Source: Xestospongia bergquistia (Eukaryota; Porifera; Demospongiae; Haplosclerida; Petrosiidae). Taken from it: 64,000 nucleotides of DNA. Location: positions 9,963,849-10,027,848 of the forward strand of contig OZ014412.1 in the NCBI GenBank assembly GCA_963965975.1, read 5' to 3'. A model generated the notes under the pieces. The model searched no databases and was not told the origin of the DNA. It worked only from the letters and a program-made list of their open reading frames with translations. A program made the position numbers and the translations under genes. Within the stretch, counting starts at the first letter, position 1; each line of letters opens with the position of its first letter. Of this stretch, positions 37,201-45,200 are shown piece by piece.

Positions 37201-37552
37201 GATAACAGAGTTGAATATTATAAAGCACACATGCTCTTTCTATTTAATATGAGATTTAAAAAATGGACATTTTTTCGTTTTTATTAATAATTAAGACAAG
37301 GACTGTGTTGTTAGTTATCAATATCTCTTGTGTTTATTCAACTCTTTGTTTTCATTTTAATATTATAGATTGGATCCATGTCAATATAGCTATATTTGTA
37401 ATATGCCAATCAAAGGAATTGTTGCTTTGTCAGATAAATTTCGTGAATGGATAAAGACTTGTTTCTATGACTTCTGTCACCTTTATCATACCATGAAGGT
37501 TCCACTTGATAATGAAGATATCAAAGAATTAATTAGAAGACAAGGTAATTAA
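10163..37552 (+). CDS. RNF213: RNF213-like giant AAA+ ATPase, copy A (about 55 exons; two lesions)
   Basis: Family: RNF213/mysterin, a cytosolic dynein-like AAA+ protein that in vertebrates is also an E3 ubiquitin ligase linked to lipid droplets and antimicrobial ubiquitylation. The match rests on three P-loops, the Walker B segment VVLMDEAGL, the CNPHRGNS sensor-like segment, SFVGITNRFLDAAKSNRAV and PFLNRFEKY, all in family order. The exons (listed in the part entries) splice in phase over about 13.2 kb of coding sequence. Copy B (39187 onward) is a tandem duplicate and supports nearly every junction. An in-frame TAA (16366) and a one-base frameshift (19252-19256) interrupt it, so it is either a recent pseudogene, affected by sequence error, or rescued by splicing. 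No RING finger was found. Confidence 0.85.
10242..12436 (+). other. Intron 1 of copy A, with a MITE
   Basis: About 2.2 kb with no coding sequence seen. It holds the inverted-repeat element at 11847-12356. In copy B the matching intron keeps only the first ~50 bases before transposon sequence begins. Confidence 0.6.
11847..12356. mobile_element. MITE with about 40-bp terminal inverted repeats
   Basis: The left end (AAATGTAGGGATGGCTAATG...) at 11847-11887 is the inverse of the right end at 12316-12356. The interior of about 430 bases is non-coding. Related sequence occurs at 57712-57790 in intron 25 of copy B, matching the right end, and parts of the interior (about 11985-12110) resemble 17525-17655 and 52525-52615 in intron 14 of both copies. 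It is a non-autonomous DNA transposon family; the mobilising transposase is unknown. Confidence 0.7.
12437..12832 (+). CDS. RNF213: Copy A exon 2, absent from copy B
   Basis: A 396-base open exon (132 codons) between AG at 12436 and GTGTGT at 12833, phase 1 in and phase 1 out. The product has a CCLKF segment and a hydrophobic TITFSFTVVIIP strand and ends in a Gly/Thr-rich stretch. I do not recognise the domain. Because it is symmetric, removing it keeps the frame, and copy B indeed lacks any equivalent. Confidence 0.65.
12833..13380 (+). other. Intron 2 of copy A
   Basis: No gene. Contains a perfect 24-base palindrome at 13007-13030 (GATAGAAATTTA and its inverse). From about 13085 it matches 48153 onward in copy B, which fixes the right edge of the transposon replacement there. 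Confidence 0.6.
13381..17320 (+). CDS. RNF213: Copy A exons 3-14, N-terminal arm; stop codon in exon 10
   Basis: Exons: 13381-13556, 14329-14465, 14521-14640, 15390-15532, 15581-15660, 15888-16048, 16094-16247, 16336-16545, 16591-16680, 16783-16883, 16990-17212, 17261-17320. All have a counterpart in copy B with the same phases. The product is helical and leucine-rich, with motifs such as LSWKDVSCIFTSKVHS and FFKVVMECYRKTN, fitting the extended N-terminal arm of the family, which has no enzymatic motif. Exon 10 has an in-frame TAA at 16366-16368 where copy B reads through; exon 10 is 210 bases in phase 0-0, so skipping it would keep the frame. The last intron (17213-17260) is only 48 bases. 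Confidence 0.7.
13557..14328 (+). other. Intron 3 of copy A
   Basis: AT-rich intron. A hydrophobic open stretch at 13875-14072 is not conserved in copy B and is taken as chance. Confidence 0.5.
14641..15389 (+). other. Intron 5 of copy A, carrying a repeat
   Basis: Non-coding. Most of the extra length compared with intron 5 of copy B (50031-50480) is the dispersed repeat at 14815-15158, which is absent from copy B, so it inserted after the duplication or was lost from copy B. Confidence 0.6.
14815..15158 (-). repeat. Dispersed repeat, copy 2 (inverted relative to 9077-9412)
   Basis: Reverse complement of 9077-9412 with scattered substitutions. It lies within intron 5 of copy A. No coding capacity. 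Confidence 0.8.
17321..18351 (+). other. Intron 14 of copy A
   Basis: About 1 kb without coding sequence. It holds a CA/TA microsatellite near 17455-17475 and a stretch (17525-17655) related to the interior of the MITE at 11847-12356; intron 14 of copy B has a similar stretch, so this insertion predates the duplication. Confidence 0.5.
18352..20196 (+). CDS. RNF213: Copy A exons 15-16, large helical exons; frameshift in exon 16
   Basis: Exons 18352-18944 and 19007-20196. The product is a long helical region (MKLSSDNFHTLQEY, CYDDCVDEIKKLLVRSP, NPCFNLFSLLQHGCPL, DLWTSINKISNVSAAT) that matches copy B almost block for block. At 19252-19256 there are five T where copy B has four, which throws the frame into a TGA at 19260. 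After the shift the second frame is open to the donor at 20197. With one base discounted, the exon has the same phases as in copy B. Confidence 0.75.
20362..22573 (+). CDS. RNF213: Copy A exons 17-25, including first P-loop
   Basis: Exons: 20362-20491, 20551-20675, 20725-20862, 20910-21119, 21175-21573, 21616-21756, 21807-21906, 22155-22342, 22388-22573. The P-loop GLPGSGKTH is split by the intron between 21906 and 22155. Conserved flanking pieces are FCQLFRCSSNT before it and FLNINLVWPQ, VDDVNWFFFDYF after it. In the family this is the first intact-looking ATP-binding module of the AAA ring. All junctions are repeated in copy B. Confidence 0.8.
22574..23818 (+). other. Intron 25 of copy A
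   Basis: Long non-coding intron. Bases about 23490-23740 match two segments in intron 25 of copy B (58155-58370 and 58745-58990), so the segment was tandemly duplicated in copy B. Confidence 0.6.
23819..25245 (+). CDS. RNF213: Copy A exons 26-29, linker between AAA modules
   Basis: Exons: 23819-24038, 24383-24518, 24680-24890, 25121-25245. Typical family pieces are YLRYMERRCIFLENCP, GRVIGERNTAKIRS and IYDFNSSGSTFRFL. This region lies just before the second P-loop module and has no catalytic motif. Conservation with copy B is very high in exon 28. Confidence 0.8.
25555..26739 (+). CDS. RNF213: Copy A exons 30-34, AAA module with P-loop GETGVGKT and Walker B
   Basis: Exons: 25555-25840, 25886-26179, 26229-26304, 26438-26574, 26659-26739. 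The P-loop GETGVGKT lies at 25739-25762 and the Walker B motif VFLDEINTC at 26659-26685. These correspond to one of the two ATPase modules known to be active in vertebrate RNF213 (established knowledge of the family). All key residues (Lys, Thr, Asp, Glu) are intact. Confidence 0.85.
26740..27764 (+). other. Intron 34 of copy A with (GT)n microsatellite
   Basis: About 1 kb non-coding intron. A TG-dinucleotide run occupies 26906-26930 and is absent from the corresponding intron of copy B (61969-62665). Confidence 0.6.
26906..26930. repeat. (TG)n microsatellite
   Basis: About 12 perfect TG units in an intron. Confidence 0.95.
27765..29393 (+). CDS. RNF213: Copy A exons 35-36, AAA module with P-loop GPPGTSKT
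   Basis: Exon 35 (27765-28805, 1041 bases) starts with the sensor-like ACNPHRGNS of the preceding module and carries SQRDIQRVFTFYDWL, the P-loop GPPGTSKT (28500-28523) and Walker B VVLMDEAGLAED. Exon 36 (29010-29393) begins VSFVGITNRFLDAAKSN and includes FGLRDFIHFF. The Ser before the P-loop Lys replaces the usual Gly, as is typical for this module in the family. I chose the GTCAGT donor at 28806 because it joins NPK to VSFVG as in family members. Confidence 0.85.
29473..33211 (+). CDS. RNF213: Copy A exons 37-41, late AAA modules and start of the E3-side region
   Basis: Exons: 29473-29709, 30144-30506, 30633-30869, 31370-31755, 31915-33211. Exon 38 has the family signature PFLNRFEKY. Exon 41 has YTRTSYAILEI and a LHFSSNMF...GWQHIYFDTI segment, which in vertebrate RNF213 mark the end of the ATPase ring and the entry to the E3 part. 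All exons are open and in phase. Only copy A is seen here, because copy B leaves the window before this point. Confidence 0.8.
29710..30143 (+). other. Intron 37 of copy A
   Basis: Non-coding, AT-rich; nothing else seen. Confidence 0.4.
30870..31369 (+). other. Intron 39 of copy A
   Basis: Non-coding. Donor GTAGGT at 30870 is preferred over GTAAAA at 30861; both keep the frame. Confidence 0.4.
33344..36869 (+). CDS. RNF213: Copy A exons 42-54, region after the ATPase core
   Basis: Exons: 33344-33515, 33668-33942, 33992-34183, 34284-34649, 34695-34805, 34863-34967, 35055-35165, 35211-35314, 35687-35804, 35866-36032, 36226-36331, 36478-36634, 36730-36869. All are joined in phase by GT/AG introns. 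The product is helical (LKNKLSFIGIVFCFYEWM, YHFQCLLVDNVQTATS, SHLWTLLIMPDKIN). No C3HC4 RING or RZ-type finger is visible. Exon borders rest on phase and splice signals alone, without a second copy to compare. Confidence 0.6.
35315..35686 (+). other. Intron 49 of copy A
   Basis: Non-coding. Nothing recognisable. Confidence 0.4.
36870..37368 (+). other. Intron 54 of copy A, or site of missing exons
   Basis: No open exon compatible with the flanking phases is found. The exon after it is out of phase with exon 54, so either an exon is hidden here or coding sequence was lost. Confidence 0.35.
37369..37552 (+). CDS. RNF213: Possible exon 55 / 3' end of copy A
   Basis: After AG at 37368 a frame is open from 37370 to a TAA at 37550-37552 and contains SDKFREWIKTCFYDF, which resembles the segment that directly follows the RING finger in vertebrate RNF213 (inference from memory of the family). 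It needs a phase-2 entry while exon 54 leaves in phase 0; direct splicing would instead end the protein at a TAG at 37387. A donor-like GGTAATT near 37543 hints at further exons, but none are seen downstream. The 3' end may be eroded. Confidence 0.4.
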
Positions 37553-38994
37553 ATATATCACTTTATAATTATTAATAGCTGCTACACAGTAGAAGTAATA
37601 ATATTTCATTAATATACCAATGTAGTGAGTAATGACTATCATAACAAAATATATTATGAACTCTATCTTTGTACTTAACATTTTTTGATGATAAATAACA
37701 GTGATGATTGGTTACCAAATTAGTTTAAGTATTGTTCTATTTTTTAGAGGATAACAAAGTACTCAAAAGTTGTATTCTTGTTTAATTATGAGCATTTTTT
37801 TACTTGAAACTAAAAATGATGAAAAGGTAATTCATTTTTGGTAATAATTATTACTGACACATAGCTTTCATAAACTTTAATTGAGAAGTTTGACTATCAC
37901 AAATTCCGAAATAATAAATTTTCATATTAATTCATAATAAAAAGTCGTCATACACAAATATTACTCAATACTGTGCCTGCAGCTTCAATGCTTTACAGAC
38001 AAGGAATGTTTTCCTTATTGTTATAGATGATCAAGTTGATTAATGAAGAATGAATTGATTCCAAAAACAAGTTTACATTTCAAGTTCTTAATTTACCCAT
38101 TCATTGTTATTTTGACCTTCAAACTGAACTTAGAAAGTTGGAAATGGCATCAATACTATTATCCTTATATAAAGCTGTATTTACCATAATTGAATTAGTC
38201 AGCAATGATATCTTGTAGTTTATTAGGCAATCTTACTATAAATTTTTATTGTTTCATTAGATAAAGACAATTTATTTTCCTATGATGTCTTTTGCCGTGT
38301 TTGATAGTGCAAGCAAATTATATCTTGAAGGCAAATTCACTATAAATTGTTAATACTAATAGTGTATTGTTGACTATTTCCCCACAATCACTGTTTTATG
38401 ATTTCATTCTTTCATTTTTGAAAGTGATACTTGTTTACTGAGTATATATTAGTGTTAATTAAGTTCAACACCACCTTATAATGCACATGCCCATACTTGT
38501 GTAAGGCACATAATCTTTACTAAAATACAGGAGAAATGTAATATGACATGACATCATTAATGAAAGAAATTGATGAAGTTATTTATTAAACCCCTTACAC
38601 CCTTTCCTCTAACAAGTCACAAATTTTAATAAAAATTGACTATTTTTGTCTAGATGCAAGTAATTCGTTCAATATTTTGTGTAGTCCTGTATTCTCAGGA
38701 AAGATTAGGGTATAACATTAGCCTAATTATAAATAATTCATCTTGAAAATATTCTACCTATACACAGATACAATTTGTGATGAATGGAGTATAAGGGTTT
38801 AAAAGATCCAGTTAGTACAAGCAATATAAAATTGAAAAAGTTTTAAATGAGCTTATTATTGCAACAAATTACCACTTACTTATATAAACACATGAATCTA
38901 TATCAGAAAGATCTAGAAAATTACTTAATAGGAAAGACATGAGCAATATAAATAAAGTGATCTACCTATCAGGTGCAAGACATTAGTACTGACA
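37553..38994. other. Intergenic DNA between copies A and B
   Basis: AT-rich. I see no exon, RNA gene or transposon, and no continuation of the C-terminal part of copy A. Confidence 0.5.
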
Positions 38995-39186
38995 TCATAT
39001 ATAATAAGGTGGTCTCAAAATTATAATTTTCTATCCTAGTGAAGTAACTATTTTTATTTATTAATTAATAATAATTAATTTACTTCCTGCAAAACAGCAC
39101 CTCATAGCTTGATCCTCGTGCTCGAATTAGAGTACTTACTGAGCATGCGCGGGTAATCAACCGCATACTTATCTAAGACGAACAGA
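38995..39186 (+). promoter_or_regulatory. Promoter-proximal region of copy B with NRF-1-like site
   Basis: Matches 9985-10162 upstream of copy A, including ACTGAGCATGCGCGGG about 45 bases before the start codon. Duplication therefore included the promoter, and both copies could be driven by the same factors. Confidence 0.5.
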
Positions 39187-39292
39187 ATGGCATCTTCGAC
39201 TTTCTTGAAGCTTAGTAGCCGTTCAAAAAAAGAAACAAGTCCTTCAAAGAAAGAGCAAAATCTTGTTGAGATCTCAAAAGATGATAAAATTG
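39187..39292 (+). CDS. RNF213: Copy B exon 1
   Basis: ATG at 39187, 35 codons plus one base, donor GTAAGT at 39293. Similar to exon 1 of copy A (MAS start, SP and EIS/EIP blocks, final DKI/AKI) but nine codons longer and Ser/Lys-rich. Homology of the following intron to copy A stops at about 39340, where transposon sequence starts. Confidence 0.7.
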
Positions 39293-42200
39293 GTAAGTAG
39301 ATTTGTAGTAAATTTGTTAATATAATACTAGGTAGCAATGCCCAGTGGCTTAGCTAGAAGTCAAGTGTTGGGTGGACCCAGTGTATTTTAAAATAATGAT
39401 TATGATTATTTAGATAAAATGTTATTTCAATGCCAGATAATTGTATATGGCTACTGATACAAGAGAAATACAAAAATGATTGATCATGATAAGATTATTC
39501 TTCTGTTGCCATCTTTGGCAATAAATGAGTCTATAATATGACTGTAATGAAGTGTTTTAGAAATGTCCTTTTCAATGGAAAGAATGGTAATGCGATTTAG
39601 TCTATCTTCTGTCAATGTTGACCTGAGGTAAGTTTTTAAGCCCTTCAAAGTGGAAAACGATTTTTTGCAAGAAGTAGTAGTGACGACTATGGTAAGCAAA
39701 ATTTTTAGTATTTTAACAACATTTCGAAATGCACCCTTAAGTTTTCAGAGTTATTCTAGAGCTTCATTAATGGAGCTGTATGTCTTCATATTTTTCAGAT
39801 ATTTTCAGGGCCTGAGTACATGCATGAGCAACACTAAGACTATACTGATTTATCAATGGTAATAGTTCTGTTGATTCCAAGAAAGATTTAGAACAATGGT
39901 TACTACTTTGAACTGCTCTCATAATTTCCAGTGCTTCATCAGTGAATGTTCTACTAAGCTCAATCAACATTGTGTCTAAAATAGGAAAATAAAAAGAGGT
40001 CTTTAGCTGGTCACCACTGTTGTCAGCAGCATAGGAACAAAAATTAATGCTTGGAGTATCAAGAAAAACTTCATTGTCATTAAATCTTCTAGGGAGATTT
40101 CTGGTTCGCCTTGGTCTCTGTTTAACCTCATCAATTTTGTATACATTGGATACATCCTTTGCATATTTCTATATCTTAGCCCACTCTGAATCTGACCTAA
40201 AATCCTTGAAAGTGCTCTGTGTGACCTAACTAAGTTAACTGCCTTTCCTATATCTAGCTCAATGCACTACAACTGGTCAGATAAGGAATGTGTTGTTGTT
40301 AGGAAGCGATCAAACACTATCAAGTGTACGAGAAACTTGAAGTTTTTCACTTATGACAGAAGACCACAAGCTTCGATTGTCTCGAGCTTATCAGACCTGT
40401 TTTTAATACAATGTAGAGTCACTGATATGGAGTTGAATGTCCATCAAATTGTATTTACACCATTGGCTAGTCCACTTAGTATCAGAGGGATGTACAAGTT
40501 CATGAGTCTGTTGTGTGGCATGCGACTCTTTCTGTTGTTCCAAATAGATTGCATGAGCCTTTCTAGTAGTGAGAAAAACATACAGAGCCTCTAGAAGAAT
40601 AAAAAAATTGGCAGCATTAATGTTTGTGCTGTCCACAAGGACAAGATTTAGATAATGCGCATAGCAATGTATATACATTATAAGCCATGTATATGTTACA
40701 GTAAGATTGTGTAATATAGGGATTTTGCAAAACCCCTGAAACTTTCAGGGAGTTTGTTAAATCACTTTTTCACTTAGTGACCTTAGGTTAGGGTTTAGGG
40801 TTTTATTAAGTCCCTAAGTGAAACGTGATTTCACAAACTCCCTGAAAGTTTCAGGGATTTCACAAGATCCCTATATACACAATCTTACTGTAACATATAC
40901 ATGGCTTGTGGTGCTTGATTTTTAATGTGCTGTTGAACTCCAGAGCACTGCCCACTCATGACAGTTGTTCCATCGTATCCTTTTGACACTATAAATTTGT
41001 GATCAAGCCCATATTTGCTTAAAGTGTCTAGGATGTAAGCTGCCATACTTTCAGCATTTTATGATTTGGCTTCTAGATATGTCAAACACCTTTCATGAAC
41101 TATACCTGTTTCAACATCAACATACCTATAGATAGTTGTTCACGCCTACTAACATCTTTCGTTTCATCACCTAAAACTGAATAGTAGCAAGCTTTTTTTA
41201 ACAGATGCACAGATTTTTTGTTAAACAATTTCTCCCATTATACATAAAAGAGTATTTTTAACTTGGGGTGACATGTACATGGGCATTATGAGGCCCAGTA
41301 GAATGCCTTTCCTGAATAATTGGGTCAGCTTAGCAAGCACTATTAGAATTTCAATGAAGTTTCCTCTGTTAGCCGATTCACTGAATTTATTGTGCCCACA
41401 CATAGCTATTTCCTGATGACAGCATATCAATAAAACATCAATGAGTCCATACATATGTACCCATACTTTTCCCGTGCTTTGAATTCTTTTTCTCGAGATC
41501 CTTTGTCAAATTGTACTTTTTACATTTCCTGTCTCTTCACTACCTTCATCTGTAAGTTTGGTGTGAGTTGGTCAATTCTGCTTCATGGAATTCTTTTCAT
41601 GAGCAACATGGCTGGTGCTTCCATAGTTGTAGATTGCGGGGTCTTTATGTAGACTAATAGGAGATTTGCCAACTTCTGATTGATGTTCATTAACCATCTT
41701 TCTCATCGCTGTTATAAAAGTTTGCACAAATCTCTCAGCCATTCCGTTTGACCTTGGATGATAAGGTGCTATTTTTATATGTTGTATTCCATTAGACCTT
41801 GTAAATTCCTGAATTCCTCTGACACAAATTGTGGACCGTTATCCATCAAGATTTGTTCTGGTAGACTGAATCTAGTGAATATTAGTCTAAGCTCTTTTGT
41901 TGTTTGACTTGCGTTTGTAGTTCTCATTGGTACTACTTCTGGCCATCTTGAATACGAATCTATAAGTATCAACCACATCTGTCCTTGGAATGGACCAGCA
42001 AAATCTAAATGAATCCTTTGCCAAGCCTTTGATGTGAATTCCAATGGGTGCAGTGGTGTTTTAAGGTCCTCCTTGTGGTTAGTCTGGCACTCCTCACAAT
42101 GTTTAGTGACCTCCTCTAAAGCCTTATCTATTCCTGGCCACCATACATGTGATCTTCCCAGTGCCTTCACCTTCACAACTCCTAAATGAGACTCATGCAA

Positions 42201-45200
42201 TAATTCTAGCACTCTTTGTGCAGATTGGGAGGAACTACCACTTGAATACCTCTTAACAAACAATCTTCTTTAATTGTCAGTTCGTTTCTCCTGGCAAAAT
42301 ATGGTGAGAGTGCAGGTTCCACTTTCTGTGGCCACCCATCTTTACATAGAGTAAAATTTTTGATAGTAGTGGGTTCTTTCAGATGCCCTCTGCTACTTGC
42401 TTGACTGTGACTAGTATCTCTTGGAACCTCTGTAGTTGTAAGATTGACACATTGTTTGTGCTCACTAACTCTTGATTATCTAAAGGCAGTCTTGATAATG
42501 TATCTAAATTGGTATGTTTATTGGTTGGTCTAAACTGGATAGTAAATTGATAATTCGTTAAGAAAATGGCCCACCTCTTAATCCTTCCAGAAGCCAACAC
42601 TGGTAGTGGCTTCTCTGGATTAAAGTGGTCAGTGGCTTGTGGTCTGTCACTAAAATAAATTTGTTGAGGCAGAGATATAAATTAAACTTCTTGACACCCC
42701 AAACAATACTCAGGGCCTCTCTTTCGATCTGAGAAAAATTTTGTTTAGCTTTGGTCAGTGATCTGGAGGCATAAGCAATTGGCTTTTCTTCTCCAGTTTC
42801 CGCGATGTGAGACAACACTGCTCTGATTTCCACGGATGAGGCGTCGCAGTCTAACTTTAATGGTAGCTTTGAGTTGTAATGGATTAGCACTTTTGCTGAA
42901 CTCAATTGTTCCTTCAATCTCTGATAAGCTCCTCCTTCTTTCTTTATCCATTTCCATGGAACATCCTTTCTTCTCAATTTGTTTAATGGAGCTGCTATAG
43001 TGGAGAGGTTCGGAATAAATTTGCCATAATAGTTGACCATTCCAAGGAATGATTGTAACTGCTCAATATTTACTGGTGACTTGGCTGCCACCATAGCTTC
43101 AATCTTCTCTTTAACTGGTCTTACACCTTCCTTGTCTATCACATGCCCCAGATACTCTACTGAGTCTTGGAAGAAGGTGCATTTGCTCTTTCTTACTTGC
43201 AACCCATATATTTCTAATTGCTTGAAGACTTCCTCTAAATTCTTTAGATGTTCTTGTTCTGTTGTTCAACTCACTAACATGTCATCCAAATACCAGACTA
43301 CATGCGATAATCCATGGAAAATTTTATCCATGATTTCTTGAAAAATGGCAGGGCTGGAAGCAACCCCATATGGTAGTCTTTTCCAACAGTACAGACCTTT
43401 GTGAGTGTTGAATACTGTTAGCTCTCTTGATGTTTCTTCCAGCTACACTTGATTGTATGCCTGAGCCAGTTCTAACTTCGTGAATTTTTTTCTACCATTC
43501 ATGGCTTGGAAACACTCTTTAATATATGGTAGTGGGTGCTGATTTACTTCCAAACAGGGGTTCGGGGTGACTTTTAATCCCAACAGACTCACACTGAGCC
43601 ATCAGGTTTCATGACTACTACTATCGGTGTTGCCCACTCGCTGTAGTCTGTTTTCAAGATTACCATCCATTACCATTCTTTCTGATGTTTCTCCTAACTG
43701 TACTTTAAAAGTGTATGGTACTGGATATGGCTTGCAAAACTTGGGTTGAGCATTTGGTTTCAACTTTAGTTTGGCTTTCATTTCTCTTAATTCTCCCAGC
43801 CCAGGTCTGAATACTGTCTGATTGTATTTTTCCAGTAGTACTTGTAACGGATTACTTTTCTCCATAGAAAACTTGAATCCAATATCTGCCAAACAGTGAA
43901 AGGCAGTTTCCTTTTGCTACAAACAATTTGACCTTTCTTTTGAAACCTCCTATCTCTGCTTGTACAATGGCTTCACCTACTAATGGCATCGTCTGTCCTG
44001 TTACTGACTTCAACTTTGTCTTGGTTGATTATACTCTCACCTTACATGTCTTCTCTGAAACTACCGTTACTGCTGCACCAGTATCCACTTCCATGTTTAC
44101 TGGTTGGCTGTTAATGATTAAGAGCCTTTTTCTGATGCAAATGACTTCGTTTTTTTAAGCCGTTTAACACCAAAAATATTTCATTTTCACTCACTTCTAT
44201 GTCTTCTTCAACCTGTTTTATTTTCCTTGGTTATAATCTACAAGCTTCTTTAATATGGCCACTTTTTCCTCAACCATAACATTGTGCATTTTTGAACTTG
44301 CATTCATCTGGAATATGCCCTGATTTCGTGCAACATTAACACCTTTTCTCTTGTTTAACATGTACCTTGTTTTTGGTCAACAACTGACTTTCTCTCCTTC
44401 GCTGCAGATGGTGTACTCGTACAGGGTCTTTTTGTGTCTGTGCCATAAGAGAGCAGTCTGTAGCTGCCACTTCCATAGCTGTGGCAGTTTCACATGCCGT
44501 CTCTAGCACAAGCTTCTTATCTTTCAACAGTTCTTTCCTGATTGGTTCACTGGCGAGACTACATACAAACCTGTCTCGTAACACATTGTTCAAGAAGACT
44601 CTGATTGTACAATTCTTGGCTAGTTGTCTCAGTGCTGCAATGTATTCGATCAGTGTCTCCAGTTTGTTGACTTCTCAAGTGGAACTTGTAACATTCTGAA
44701 ATTACTGTCGGTGTAGGCTGGAAATGTTCTGTTAACTTTTCAACTAGCTCCTCAAACATTTTTGTGCTTCGTTAATCAGGAGCGCATAAGTCACCTAAGA
44801 GTTCATATGTAGCATCACCGATACTACTAAGTAGAATGGCTACTTTTTTTCGTGGATTGTCTACACTGTTGGCTACCAGATACTCTTCTATTCTTTCAGA
44901 GTACAATGTCCACTGCATCTTGCTTGGCTCAAAAGGGGCTAGGGCACCAACTAACCTCATTGCCATTGTTATATCTTGTTCTTTATTACTTTAGATATCT
45001 TTCACAGTTACTATTCATGATGGTACTACACACACTCGTGCTTACAGCTTCAGTTTGATCATAATGTGTTTTCTTGGCTGCATATTCAGGTTGGAACAGA
45101 AGTAATTGAAAAGTGAGCTTTTTCTTTTGGAAGCCATCTCAGCAAATGTTGAATGTTATCAGCTGCACTGACATGCATCATGCAGATGGATGCAGGTCAC

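Larger units (their letters stand above)
39343..41650 (-). mobile_element. hAT-superfamily remnant, minus strand
   Basis: Begins with an hAT-like end CAGTGGCTTAGCTAGAAG at 39343. Minus-strand frames give, from 5' to 3' of the gene, a DUF4371-like core (QEIAMCGHNKFSES near 41400, SKGYDGTTVMSGQCSG near 40950), HCYAHYLNLVLVD (40670-40630) and the C-terminal dimerisation motif SCKKSFSTLKGLKTYLRST (about 39670-39610). It belongs to the same broad ZMYM-like group as the element at 606-3338 but is a different, more decayed family. The 5' end has no visible inverted repeat and abuts the gypsy remnant at about 41650. Confidence 0.75.
41652..45130 (-). mobile_element. Ty3/gypsy retrotransposon remnant, minus strand
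   Basis: Read on the minus strand: gag (44966 to about 44240), protease (about 44150-43930), reverse transcriptase (about 43620-43000), RNase H (about 42900-42600) and integrase (42263 to about 41660). The C-terminal end of the integrase and the 3' LTR are missing at the junction with the hAT remnant. No LTR is identified upstream. The order matches Ty3/gypsy. Confidence 0.8.

Noticed and set aside
37022..37228. Minus-strand open frame near the end of copy A
   Set aside because: AT-rich chance frame without recognisable motifs.
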